This document shows, one piece after another, positions 52,911 through 63,936 of a stretch of DNA of 64,000 bases (within the stretch, counting starts at the first letter, position 1; each line of letters begins with the position of its first letter). Source of the DNA: Hymenobacter lapidiphilus (lineage in GTDB: Bacteria > Bacteroidota > Bacteroidia > Cytophagales > Hymenobacteraceae). The stretch lies in assembly GCF_013377885.1 (NCBI RefSeq), contig NZ_JABKAU010000006.1, positions 101,870 to 165,869 on the forward strand. The letters are read 5' to 3'. Made by a program: the position numbers and the translations under genes. The notes under the pieces are model-generated. The model ran no database searches. It worked only from the letters and a program-made list of their open reading frames with translations, and was not told the DNA's origin.

Positions 52911-53696
52911 CTAGTAAAACTGCTTGCGGCCCCGCTCCCAGAACATCACCAGAACGAAACCAACCAGCAAACCGGCTACGTGGGCAAAGTGGGCCACATT
53001 ATCGCCAGGAACCTGATTAACGCTGCTGTAGAGTTCGTACAGACCATAAACCGGCACCAGATATTTGGCCTTGACGGGTACGGGCAGCGGAAATATAAAG
53101 AGCGTGGTATTCGGAAACAGGTAGGCAAAGGCGAACAGTACCCCGAACAGGGCCCCTGAAGCTCCCACCATCGGCAAGTTGAGGCTGCCTTCATATGCCT
53201 TGCCCATATCAGTAAGAATATCCTGAATTAGGCGCTGATCATTAGGCGTTTCATGAAGCTGACTTATGTTAGGCTTGTAGGCCTCAGCATAGGCTTTGAA
53301 ATTGTTCTGCACGAAATCCATCAAATGCACATCTGAAGGGTCTTGTTGGAAGACCTCAATGTCGTGGCGCATCTTGTTCATCTCGTAATAGCGCAGGCCC
53401 GAATAAAGCATACCCGAACCGAGCCCGCAAATCAGCCAGAATGTGAGGAACCGCTGCCCGCCCCAGCGCTGCTCCAGTAGCGGCCCGAATACCATCAGAC
53501 CAAACATATTGGAGAAAATATGCCCGATGCCGCCGTGCATGAACATATAGGTTAGAAACTGCCACGGCTGGAAAAACTGGGAGCCCACCGGGTAGAGCGC
53601 CAACAGACCCAGCCCACCCGGCATAAGATTGTCCAGCAGAAAAAATACCACGTTGGCGATGAGCAGGTTGCGAACCGTCGGCGTGAGTTGAAACAT
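52911..53696 (-). CDS. Rhomboid intramembrane serine protease, second of two
   Basis: A 261-residue rhomboid with its start ATG at 53696 (MFQLTPTVRNLLIANVVFFLLDN); a longer frame upstream lacks support. Motifs are FLTYMFMHGGIGHIFSNMFGLMVFG, the nucleophile in VGASGALFGVLFAF and the His in VAHFAHVAGLLVG. An insertion of about 60 polar residues (about 125-180, with QLHETPNDQRLIQDILTDMGK) sits between TM3 and TM4 and is absent from the first copy, so the two are old paralogues. The following copy shares its transcript direction, and they may be one operon with mutL upstream. Confidence 0.93.
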   Translation of the reverse strand: MFQLTPTVRNLLIANVVFFLLDNLMPGGLGLLALYPVGSQFFQPWQFLTYMFMHGGIGHIFSNMFGLMVFGPLLEQRWGGQRFLTFWLICGLGSGMLYSGLRYYEMNKMRHDIEVFQQDPSDVHLMDFVQNNFKAYAEAYKPNISQLHETPNDQRLIQDILTDMGKAYEGSLNLPMVGASGALFGVLFAFAYLFPNTTLFIFPLPVPVKAKYLVPVYGLYELYSSVNQVPGDNVAHFAHVAGLLVGFVLVMFWERGRKQFY

Positions 53697-53774
53697 ATAG
53701 AGGGAGCTAGAAGCGAGAAGGAAGGAACTGCAAGCAGGAAACGGAGAGCGAGCAGTAGAGAACAAGAATACAAA

Positions 53775-53905
53775 GGAACGTTATGCTGAGCGAAGCCGAG
53801 CGGAGTCGAAGCATGTCTACCGCTTCGTTGAGCCGTTGTTCCAGATGAGGCGTTATTTCCAAGGAAGCGGTAGAGATGCGTCGACTCCGCTCAGCATGAC
53901 GTTCT
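53775..53905. repeat. REP-like inverted repeat, rhomboid-mutL gap
   Basis: gaacgttatgctgagcgaagccgagcggagtcgaagcatg on the left pairs with the right arm ending gactccgctcagcatgacgttc. Inner arms ctaccgcttc / gaagcggtag also pair. The left arm contains an extra cgaagccgag stretch, so this copy is slightly asymmetric. Confidence 0.8.
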
Positions 53906-53933
53906 CTTTTTGCCGCGCCTTTTTAACCCTATT

Positions 53934-55994
53934 CTACCCGAATAGCTCCCGTAGCTGGCCTAACTCCAGCAGTACGAGGGTGCGGCGGCCGTCGGGGGTG
54001 TAGTTGGGCACGCTGCAGGCAAAGAGCTTGTCGACGATGGTCGTCATTTCGCGCTCCGAGAGGCGGGCTCCGGCGGCGCTGGCGGCCACGCGGCGGGCCA
54101 GGGCGCGGGCCATCTGCTCGCGCCGGTCAAGCTTCACGGAGCCACCGTTGCGGAACTGTTCAATCAGGCCCTCCAGCAGCTCCTTCTCGTCGCGGGCCGG
54201 CACATCGGCCGGGATGCCCTCGACGGCAATGGTGTGGCGGCCGAAATCGGTGAAGCGGAAACCCAGGGCCCGCAGCGCGTCCTCTACTTCGCGCAGAATA
54301 GCAAAATCCTGGGGAGTGAAGGTGATGGTGCGCGGGAACAGCAGCGTCTGGGAGGCACTCACGTCGCGCTCCAGGGCCTGGGCGTACTGCTCGAACAGGA
54401 TTCGTTCGCGGGCCGCTACCTGGTCAATCAGCATCACGCCCGACTTCACCGGCACCAGCAAATACTGCTGGTGCAGCTGCAGCACCTTGTTGCCCGGTCC
54501 GGTACTCGACTCCAGCAGCGGCAGCTCGGGCGCGGCGGCCGTGCCCGCCAGCGGGGCGGCCGGTTGCGGCGCTGTTTCCGGCGCGGGCGGGGTTGCTTCG
54601 GCCGGAACGGAGGTCAGTACTTCGCCGGTTTCGGGGTCTACGATTTCGGCGGCGGGCGGCGTGGTGGGTGGCGGCAACACCGGCACCTTGGGCACGGTTA
54701 CGCCGGCGGCGGTGGCCTCGTGCTCCACGTCGGGCAGATTTACTCGGCTTAGGCTCCGGTAGAAATCCTCCAGCTCCTGCTTGGCCTGCTCGGTGGGCCG
54801 GGGCGTGAGGGGCCGCTCGAAGGCGCTGGCGGTTCGGCCGGCGGAGCGCGGGTTAGCCAGGCTATTGGCGGCGCTGGCCGCAGCCGCCAGCGCATCGGGC
54901 CGGCCGGCATTGTCGTCGAACGGGTTCCGCTCGTTGCCCGAAAGCTGCAGCGGCCGGATGGCACCGAAGTTCACATCACCCGCAAAATCGAGGGAAGGCG
55001 CCATGTTGTGCAAGCCGAGGCTCTGCTTTACGGCCGAGCGCACAATAGCGTACACCGTTTTCTCGTCCTCGAACTTGATTTCGGTTTTGGTGGGGTGCAC
55101 GTTGATGTCGATGCTCTTGGGGTCGAGGTCCAGAAACAGCACGTAGAACGGATGCGTGTCTTTGGGCAGCAGGCCCTCGTAGGCCGTGAGCACGGCGTGG
55201 TTGAGGTAGGCCGAGCGGATGAAGCGGTTGTTGACGAAGAAGAACTGGTCGCCCCGGCTTTTCTTGGCCGACTCGGGCTTGCCGATAAAGCCGTGCACCG
55301 TCAGAAACGGGGTTTCCTCGTCCACCTGCGCCAGCTGCTCCTTATAGCCGTTGCCCAGCAGCGCCACAATCCGCTGCCCCAGCTTGCCGGCCGGCAGGTT
55401 GAACACCTCCAGGTCGTTCTGAAACAGCGAAAACGCAATACCCGGATTGGCCAGCGCCACGTGCTGGAACTCGTCGAGAATGTGCCGCATCTCCACGGCA
55501 TTGCTCTTGAGGAAGTTGCGGCGGGCCGGCACATTGAAAAACAGGTTTTTCATGCTGATGCTCGTGCCGTCGGGGCAGGCCACGGGCTGCTGGCTCGTAA
55601 TCTGCGAGCCTTCTACCAGCAGCAGCGTGCCGGTGTCCTGGTCGCGGGTTTTGGTGCGCAACTCCAGTTGGGCCACGGCGGCAATGGAGGCCAGCGCCTC
55701 GCCCCGGAAACCCAGCGTCCGGATGCGGAACAGGTCGTCGGTGGTGCGGATTTTACTCGTGGCGTGGCGCTCCAGGCTCATGCGCGCATCGGTCGGGCTC
55801 ATACCGGCCCCGTTGTCCACTACCTGCACCAGCTGCTTGCCGGCGTCTTTCACAATCAGCTGCACCTGGGTGGCACCGGCGTCCACGGCGTTTTCGAGCA
55901 GCTCCTTTACGGCCGAAGACGGGCGCTGCACCACTTCGCCGGCCGCAATCTGGTTGGCCAGGTACTCGGGCAGCAGTTGAATAATATCGGGCAT
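53934..55994 (-). CDS. mutL: DNA mismatch repair protein MutL
   Basis: A 686-residue MutL. The GHKL ATPase part (about 1-330) has IAAGEVVQRPSSAVKELLENAVDAG, DNGAGM, RHATSK and TLGFRGEALASIA. A Pro/Ala-rich linker (about 360-500) joins the dimerisation domain (about 510-686). In MutL endonucleases the metal site motif is DQHAx2Ex4E; here it reads DQVAARERILFE, with Val in place of His. The last motif is CSVPNYTPDGRRTL. Endonuclease activity is therefore uncertain. The start ATG at 55994 gives the usual N-terminus IIQLLPEYLANQIAAGEV. Confidence 0.96.
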   Translation of the reverse strand: MPDIIQLLPEYLANQIAAGEVVQRPSSAVKELLENAVDAGATQVQLIVKDAGKQLVQVVDNGAGMSPTDARMSLERHATSKIRTTDDLFRIRTLGFRGEALASIAAVAQLELRTKTRDQDTGTLLLVEGSQITSQQPVACPDGTSISMKNLFFNVPARRNFLKSNAVEMRHILDEFQHVALANPGIAFSLFQNDLEVFNLPAGKLGQRIVALLGNGYKEQLAQVDEETPFLTVHGFIGKPESAKKSRGDQFFFVNNRFIRSAYLNHAVLTAYEGLLPKDTHPFYVLFLDLDPKSIDINVHPTKTEIKFEDEKTVYAIVRSAVKQSLGLHNMAPSLDFAGDVNFGAIRPLQLSGNERNPFDDNAGRPDALAAAASAANSLANPRSAGRTASAFERPLTPRPTEQAKQELEDFYRSLSRVNLPDVEHEATAAGVTVPKVPVLPPPTTPPAAEIVDPETGEVLTSVPAEATPPAPETAPQPAAPLAGTAAAPELPLLESSTGPGNKVLQLHQQYLLVPVKSGVMLIDQVAARERILFEQYAQALERDVSASQTLLFPRTITFTPQDFAILREVEDALRALGFRFTDFGRHTIAVEGIPADVPARDEKELLEGLIEQFRNGGSVKLDRREQMARALARRVAASAAGARLSEREMTTIVDKLFACSVPNYTPDGRRTLVLLELGQLRELFG

Positions 55995-56061
55995 TTTTAG
56001 AGGAAGCGAGGAGTTGGGAGCTAGAATATAGCAGGTGAAGGGGTAAGGGGTAATAGCAAAT

Positions 56062-56184
56062 CGTCATGCCTCATCTGGCGTCCGCGCAGCCGAAGCATCT
56101 CTACTACTTCATTGCATTATCACTGCAACAAAGCGGTAGCAATACGTCAACTCCGCTCCGCTACGTTCAGCATAACACATTCTT
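56062..56184. repeat. Degenerate REP-like repeat upstream of mutL
   Basis: cgtcatgcctcatctggcgtccgcgcagccgaagcatctct shares the ggcgtccgcg core with composite copies A and B, but the right half (gttcagcataacacattct) has several changes. The remaining 56185-56460 stretch is the leader of the GH3 gene, with no recognisable gene or motif. Confidence 0.65.
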
Positions 56185-56460
56185 TTTTTGCCCTTTTTAC
56201 GGCTGGCATTTTGATTCTATCCGCCTGATAACAACCGGCGTCGGGAATTTCTCCGTAAGTTTGCAGCCAACTTTGGCAGGCCGCGCCGACACCAATCGGC
56301 TAGCTTCGGCGTTGGGCGGGGTGAGCGGCCGGGTTGTAAAGGCGGTAACGGTTGCGTAACATGCGGCCAACTATTGTCCAGACCTTGGTTGAAGGAGCAA
56401 AATTACTTTTTTTCGGCTCGTCATCCGTTAGTACCAATTTAGTCAGAATCACCGGGGCCG

Positions 56461-59415
<2,955 letters not shown>

Positions 59416-59451
59416 CCTGTTGTCCGGCATTTCCGTTTATTTGATTCCGCA

Positions 59452-59500
59452 ACCGGCGGCGAGGCGTTCCAGCTAGGAGCAACTCGCCGCCGGTTTTTTG
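59452..59500 (+). terminator. Terminator after the GH3 fusion gene
   Basis: accggcggcgag (59452-59463) and ctcgccgccggt (59483-59494) form a perfect 12-bp stem followed by a T run (ttttttg). Confidence 0.9.
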
Positions 59501-59513
59501 TCTAGTGAATGAT

Positions 59514-60008
59514 ATGAAATTCTTACTCTGGCTGCTTTTATCACTTGGGCTTACATACAGTGTTTACGCCCAACCCACTAACAATACCCACCATCTCAGA
59601 GCTGCGGTACGCAAGCTCGTCAAGTCAATGAGTAATGATTCCACTCTAGATATAAAGCCGGTAGGTCTAGCGGGGATACCTACAGCCGCTTATCATCATT
59701 ATTTAGTTCTTAGGAAGTTGGCAAGTGTTGAGGAATTAAGAGAACTCACAGATTCACCCTATCCAATAATACGCAGTGCTGCTTTTTCGCAATTGATAGA
59801 GATTGATAGTGTGCAAAGCATTTTTAAAATCTTAAAAGCTCATTCTCAAGATACCGCTTCCTTTGTCTTGCGAAGCAACTGCTTTGTTGCTCACAATAGA
59901 GTAGGATTCTATATGTACATTCTTACTCTTAGCAATTGGCGAAGACGTAACATTCTCGCTCAAAACGAAGAAGCTTTATATGCAATTGGTGCTATGATAA
60001 AGAATTGA
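59514..60008 (+). CDS. Exported orphan protein, AT-rich
   Basis: A 164-residue protein I do not recognise. The ATG at 59514 is followed by a signal peptide (MKFLLWLLLSLGLTYSVYAQ). The mature part is helical with a HEAT-like feel: LVLRKLASVEELRELTDSPYPIIRSAAFSQLIEID, then VQSIFKILKAHSQDTASFVLR. Base use is far more AT-rich than in bshA or the GH3 gene on either side, a sign of foreign origin. It is in the same direction as bshA, 81 bases away, but with a different codon profile. Confidence 0.6.
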   Translation: MKFLLWLLLSLGLTYSVYAQPTNNTHHLRAAVRKLVKSMSNDSTLDIKPVGLAGIPTAAYHHYLVLRKLASVEELRELTDSPYPIIRSAAFSQLIEIDSVQSIFKILKAHSQDTASFVLRSNCFVAHNRVGFYMYILTLSNWRRRNILAQNEEALYAIGAMIKN

Positions 60009-60089
60009 TAGTGAATTCTGCACTTACAGCAATACATCATTCCCCTCACTCCCTCAGCCGTTCTCGCAACGGCGCAAGCTAAAGCTCCC

Positions 60090-61232
60090 ATGAACATCGG
60101 CATCGTCTGTTATCCCACTTTCGGCGGCTCGGGCGTCGTGGCTACCGAGTTGGGTAAGGCCCTGGCACAGCGTGGACACCGCGTCCACTTCATTACCTAC
60201 AGCCAGCCGGTACGCCTGGATTTCTTCAACGAGAACCTGTTCTACCACGAAGTATACATCCCCCCCTATCCGCTTTTCCAGTTTCCGCCGTACGAGTTGG
60301 CGCTGGCCAGCAAAATGGTGGACATTGCCCAGAACGAGAAGCTCGACGTGCTGCATGTGCACTACGCCATTCCGCACGCCTCGGCCGCCTTCATGGCAAA
60401 GCAGATTCTGCTTACCCGCGGCATCCGCATTCCGGTGGTAACCACGCTCCACGGCACCGATATTACACTGGTGGGCAAAGATGCCAGCTACGAGCCGGTG
60501 GTTACGTTCAGCATCAACCAGAGCGACGGCGTAACGGCCGTATCGGCCGATTTGCGGCGCGAAACCTACGAGTACTTCGCTATCGAGAAGGAAATCGAGG
60601 TCATTCCGAACTTCATCAATCTGGAGCGCTTTCAGAAGCAGGCCAAAAACCACTTCAAGGCCGCTATTGCCCCCGAGGGCGAAAAGCTGCTGGTGCACAC
60701 CAGCAACTTCCGCTCGGTGAAGCGGGTGGATGATGTGGTGCACATTTTCGCTGGCGTGCGCGCCCAGATGCCGGCCAAGCTGCTGCTGGTCGGCGACGGC
60801 CCCGACCGTCCGCGTATCGAAAAGCTCTGCCGCGACATTGGCCTGTGCCAGGATATCCGCTTCCTGGGCAAGCTCGAAGCCGTGGAGGAAGTGCTCAGCA
60901 TTGCCGACTTATTCCTGATGCCTTCCGAGAAGGAGAGCTTCGGCCTGGCGGCCCTGGAGGCTATGGCCTGCGAGGTACCGGTTATCAGCACCAACGCCGG
61001 CGGCATTCCCGAGCTGAATGAGCACGGCGTAACCGGCATGGTCAGCAATGTAGGTGACGTGGCCGACATGGTAAAAAACGCCCTGTATGTGCTCGACGAC
61101 GAGAACCTGCCCCGCTTCAAGGCTGCCGCCCACGCCCGCGCCGAAACCTTCGCTCTCGATACCGTGGTGCCTCTTTATGAAGCCTGCTACCAACGGGCTA
61201 TTGATGCGGTAGCGGTAGGCGTTCAACGATAG
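60090..61232 (+). CDS. bshA: BshA, N-acetyl-alpha-D-glucosaminyl L-malate synthase
   Basis: A 380-residue GT4 glycosyltransferase that joins GlcNAc (from UDP-GlcNAc) to L-malate, the first step of bacillithiol synthesis. The start MNIGIVCYPTFGGSGVVATELGKALAQRGHRVHFI is diagnostic, with HVHYAIPHASAAFMAKQIL and TTLHGTDITLVGKD. The nucleotide-sugar site has EKESFGLAALEAMACEVPVI and the E-x7-E motif. Bacillithiol is the main low-molecular thiol in Bacteroidota and some Bacillota. bshB and bshC are not in the window. The last residues LYEACYQRAIDAV recur as a fragment 2.2 kb downstream. Confidence 0.96.
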   Translation: MNIGIVCYPTFGGSGVVATELGKALAQRGHRVHFITYSQPVRLDFFNENLFYHEVYIPPYPLFQFPPYELALASKMVDIAQNEKLDVLHVHYAIPHASAAFMAKQILLTRGIRIPVVTTLHGTDITLVGKDASYEPVVTFSINQSDGVTAVSADLRRETYEYFAIEKEIEVIPNFINLERFQKQAKNHFKAAIAPEGEKLLVHTSNFRSVKRVDDVVHIFAGVRAQMPAKLLLVGDGPDRPRIEKLCRDIGLCQDIRFLGKLEAVEEVLSIADLFLMPSEKESFGLAALEAMACEVPVISTNAGGIPELNEHGVTGMVSNVGDVADMVKNALYVLDDENLPRFKAAAHARAETFALDTVVPLYEACYQRAIDAVAVGVQR

Positions 61233-61308
61233 CGCTTACGCAAAAGAAGGCTGCAAGCCTGTAGCGCCAAGCTCTGGTTCCGCATCTTATTGAACACCCT
61301 CACTCAGT

Positions 61309-61358
61309 AAAACGGCAACGAGACGCGAAGCTTCGGCTTCGCGTCTCGTTGCCGTTTT
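61309..61358. terminator. Terminator after bshA
   Basis: Two 22-base arms (aaaacggcaacgagacgcgaag and its exact complement, 61309-61330 and 61337-61358) flank cttcgg, a stable tetraloop-type centre. A and T tracts lie on both sides. It separates bshA from the convergent CZB-like gene. Confidence 0.92.
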
Positions 61359-61470
61359 GCGCAAGTCCTGTATGCATAATATGCCCCTGCTATACTCGAA
61401 AACAGTCCGAACTCATAAGTCCTACTGACGTTACGCGGTTCCTTCGTTCAAAGCACCATTGCAGTCTGGG

Positions 61471-61821
61471 CTACAGGTGACTTTCCAGCGAAAGCAACTG
61501 GTTTTCGATCTGGTCGGCGAAGGTATTAATCTGGTCGAGGCCGGCGCGGGCCTCCTCAATTAGGCCGCGCTGGTAGCGGTTGGCCAGCTCGAAGCTGGTA
61601 CCCAGCATTTGCTGCAGCGTGTTTTCCAGCTCATGCACGGCGGGCTGACTGCCCAGTTCAGGCTTTAACACCGTTTGAATCCATTGGCCCAGTGGGTTTT
61701 CGGCGTAGGTAAACAGGGCCGGCTCGGCTTCGCGCACCCCGTAGAGCACCGAGCGCAGCCGTGACTTAAAAAGGACTTGCTTGACGCGGGCCTGTTGAAA
61801 GTCGAAAGAAGAGAGAGGCAT
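61471..61821 (-). CDS. CZB-like protein lacking zinc ligands
   Basis: A 116-residue helical protein. Its pattern ARVKQVLFKSRLRSVLYG ... ENPLGQWIQTV ... ELENTLQQMLGTSFELAN follows the chemoreceptor zinc-binding (CZB) domain, which normally holds zinc with three His and one Cys. At the expected places here stand Gln15, Asn42, Leu69 and Leu73, so all four ligands appear lost. In CZB proteins zinc (or its loss through Cys oxidation) controls signalling output. This copy may be a zinc-independent structural partner. It is 51 bases downstream of the PAS gene on the same strand, so co-expression is expected. Confidence 0.6.
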   Translation of the reverse strand: MPLSSFDFQQARVKQVLFKSRLRSVLYGVREAEPALFTYAENPLGQWIQTVLKPELGSQPAVHELENTLQQMLGTSFELANRYQRGLIEEARAGLDQINTFADQIENQLLSLESHL

Positions 61822-61872
61822 GCCGGAGATTACAGAAGGCGGGTAGATGGGGAAGCACGAGCAGGCCTTTGC

Positions 61873-63195
61873 TCAAAAGACCAAGTCGCTATCGGCGGGG
61901 ACGTCCGGCGTCTGGCCGCGGAGCTGCTCCAGGGCTTGGCGGGTGCGCACCAACTCACTCACATCGGAGGCATAGGCTGTGATACCGGCTGGCCGGCCGT
62001 TTTCCTCGAAGCGCTGGTAGGAAAAGTTGAAGTAACAGTCGCGCAACTGGCCGTCGGGGCCGGCCAGCTGCACCAACAGCTCGTTGCCCACCATGGGCTC
62101 ACCGGTACTAAACACGCCATCGAGGATGGCAATGATGCCCTGGCTCACAATTTCGGGAAACACCTCGGCCACGGTTTTGCCCACCAGGTCTTGCTGGCCC
62201 ACCGACTCCTGAAAGCTAGTGTTGGCAAACTCGTAGCGATGTTCGGGGCCGCGCACTACACTAATCATGGCCGGGGCATCGGCAAAGAGGTCCAGCAGAA
62301 TTTGGCGCTGCTGCTGGGCCCACTGGTACTGTTCGTAGGCCTGGTCGGAAAGCAAGGCCTGCTGCTCATTGGCTTCCAGCAGCTCTGTTACCATAAGTTT
62401 TTGCTCGTGAATGTCGGCATTGCAGCCCACCCACATCTGAATCTGACCGTCGGGACCCAGGCGTGGCACACCTGTGGCCAGGTGCCAGCGGTAGCTGCCG
62501 TCGTGCCGCCGCATGCGGTACTCGGCCTGGTAAGCGCTGCCCTGCTGGCGGGCGGCTTCCCAGCGGGCGGTGGTGGGGGCCACATCGTCGGGGTGCAGGT
62601 CGGCCACCCAGCCCCAACCCAAGGTATCGGCCAGGGAGCGGCCGGTGAAATCAGTCCAGCGGGCGTTGAAGAATTCGGCAGTGCCGTCGGGCTGGGTGGT
62701 CCATACCAGTATGGGCAGGTTTTCGAGGACGAAGCGGTTGCGCTCGGTGACCTCATTGAGCTCGCGCTGTACCTCGGCGGCGTGCCGGGCGGCCAGCGTG
62801 GCCTCGGTCACGTCCTCCGATGCTTGCAGAATGTACAGCAGCTCGCCGTAAGCGTCGAGCTGGGGATGGTGGGTAATCTGCCAGTACCGCTCCTCGGTGC
62901 CACCGCCCTGCGCGGCGGGCCGCGCAATGTCGTAGCGCAGCAGCGGCATCACATGAGACCTTAAAGTACGCCGCACTTCCTCGTGCGAGGCCAGCAGGTC
63001 GGCCTGGCTTTGGGGGTCGCCGGGGTAGGCATCGAAAATGTAGCGCCCCACCGCCTGTTCGCGGGGAAGCATCGACACGGCCACGTGCTTGTCGGAGTTG
63101 TCGAGGATGGTGCCATCGGGGGCCAATAGCAGGTAGGCACCCGGCAGCGTCCGGAACAGCCCTTGAAAATCGACGGAAGCAAGAGAATCGGCCAT
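61873..63195 (-). CDS. Triple-PAS protein without output domain
   Basis: A 440-residue sensor. The ATG at 63195 (MADSLASVDFQGLFRTLPG) is the natural start. Three PAS domains are visible: about 10-130 (AYLLLAPDGTILDNSDKHVAV), about 150-265 (NLPILVWTTQPDGTAEFFNARWTDFTG, with the PAC-like YRWHLATGVPRLGPDGQ) and about 298-420 (APAMISVVRGPEHRYEFANTSFQE). After PAS3 the protein ends (QTPDVPADSDLVF); no histidine kinase, cyclase or DNA-binding domain follows. Similar sequences usually lead into a kinase. It may be a truncated kinase or a PAS adaptor working with the CZB-like protein downstream. Ligand unknown. Confidence 0.85.
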   Translation of the reverse strand: MADSLASVDFQGLFRTLPGAYLLLAPDGTILDNSDKHVAVSMLPREQAVGRYIFDAYPGDPQSQADLLASHEEVRRTLRSHVMPLLRYDIARPAAQGGGTEERYWQITHHPQLDAYGELLYILQASEDVTEATLAARHAAEVQRELNEVTERNRFVLENLPILVWTTQPDGTAEFFNARWTDFTGRSLADTLGWGWVADLHPDDVAPTTARWEAARQQGSAYQAEYRMRRHDGSYRWHLATGVPRLGPDGQIQMWVGCNADIHEQKLMVTELLEANEQQALLSDQAYEQYQWAQQQRQILLDLFADAPAMISVVRGPEHRYEFANTSFQESVGQQDLVGKTVAEVFPEIVSQGIIAILDGVFSTGEPMVGNELLVQLAGPDGQLRDCYFNFSYQRFEENGRPAGITAYASDVSELVRTRQALEQLRGQTPDVPADSDLVF

Positions 63196-63416
63196 GAAGG
63201 AAAATTGTGGGCGTAAAACTGGCAGGCAGAAATGAAGCCCTGGTGAAGTCCGGGGAAGCGAAAGACTGCCGAAATCAGCAAACAACCGAAATGCCAGGCT
63301 GGGGTTGGGTTAACAAGCCGCTGTACTGCGCGAGCAAGTAAGTGCTAGTGAGGTAAAGATACTCTGCTGCCCCCAGCCTGATGTTCTCTGCCAAACATTT
63401 TCTTAGCAGCACTTAT
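63196..63416. other. Leader of the PAS gene, no gene seen
   Basis: The 220 bases between the PAS start codon and the bshA remnant contain no supported frame, hairpin or repeat. They should include the PAS gene's promoter on the minus strand, but no clean TAnnTTTG element stands out. Confidence 0.4.
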
Positions 63417-63467
63417 CCCCTTTATGAAGCCTGCTACCGACGTGCCATCGAGGCAGTGGGGGTTTGA
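63417..63467 (+). pseudogene. Remnant of the bshA 3' end
   Basis: The bases encode PLYEACYRRAIEAVGV and a TGA stop, close to the bshA C-terminus PLYEACYQRAIDAVAVGV. Upstream of 63417 homology is lost. It has the same orientation as bshA and lies 2.2 kb beyond it, with the CZB-like and PAS genes between. Confidence 0.75.
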
Positions 63468-63870
63468 TGACCTCTCATTACGAGCAAAGCGCCCAAAGGA
63501 CAACGAGGCTAGTCATTTTTAACTCAGCGAAAAGCTTCGATGAATAGCAAGACCTTACCACGCTAACATCTTTTTCCTCAACCGAATACTTTCCGTCTCG
63601 CCAGAGGTCAATCTCACTTCTTTAGTTTTAGTAAGACCCAAGGACAGAACAAGTTATGGCTTTTTGTAGCTGGCGGCGCAATGAATTTAGCTTTCTGGAA
63701 TAGCATTTAGACAGTAGTGGACAATAATAGGAAGCTAGAGGTTATTTTAGGAATAGTCTCTTTACATAATCGGTGTTATCCGACCCACCTCGGAATATGT
63801 GCGGTTTTTGGCTTCTTGCTGGGGCACGGCCAGCGTGGTACTTTGCCGAGGGACCAGGCTCCGGTTTGGG
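63468..63870. other. Intergenic stretch without a recognisable gene
   Basis: About 400 AT-rich bases after the bshA remnant. Only short frames occur (one of 67 codons from 63717) and none has a family pattern, signal or start context that I can support. Confidence 0.5.
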
Positions 63871-63936
63871 AGTTTACGAAACTCATCTACTTGGCGCGTT
63901 TCGTAAACTTTGAATCGTAGACGGGTTTCTTAAACT
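63871..63936. promoter_or_regulatory. Three operator-like GTTTnnnAAAC sites
   Basis: gtttacgaaac (63872-63882), gtttcgtaaac (63898-63908) and gtttcttaaac (63925-63935) are related near-palindromes spaced 26 and 27 bases apart. Sites 1 and 2 are mutual inverted repeats over 12 bases. The array lies near the right edge, so the controlled gene would be outside. The remaining bases to 64000 show nothing. Confidence 0.45.

Noticed and set aside
63717..63920. 67-codon frame near the right edge
   Set aside because: No start context, family pattern or signal peptide; it overlaps the operator-like sites and is probably chance.
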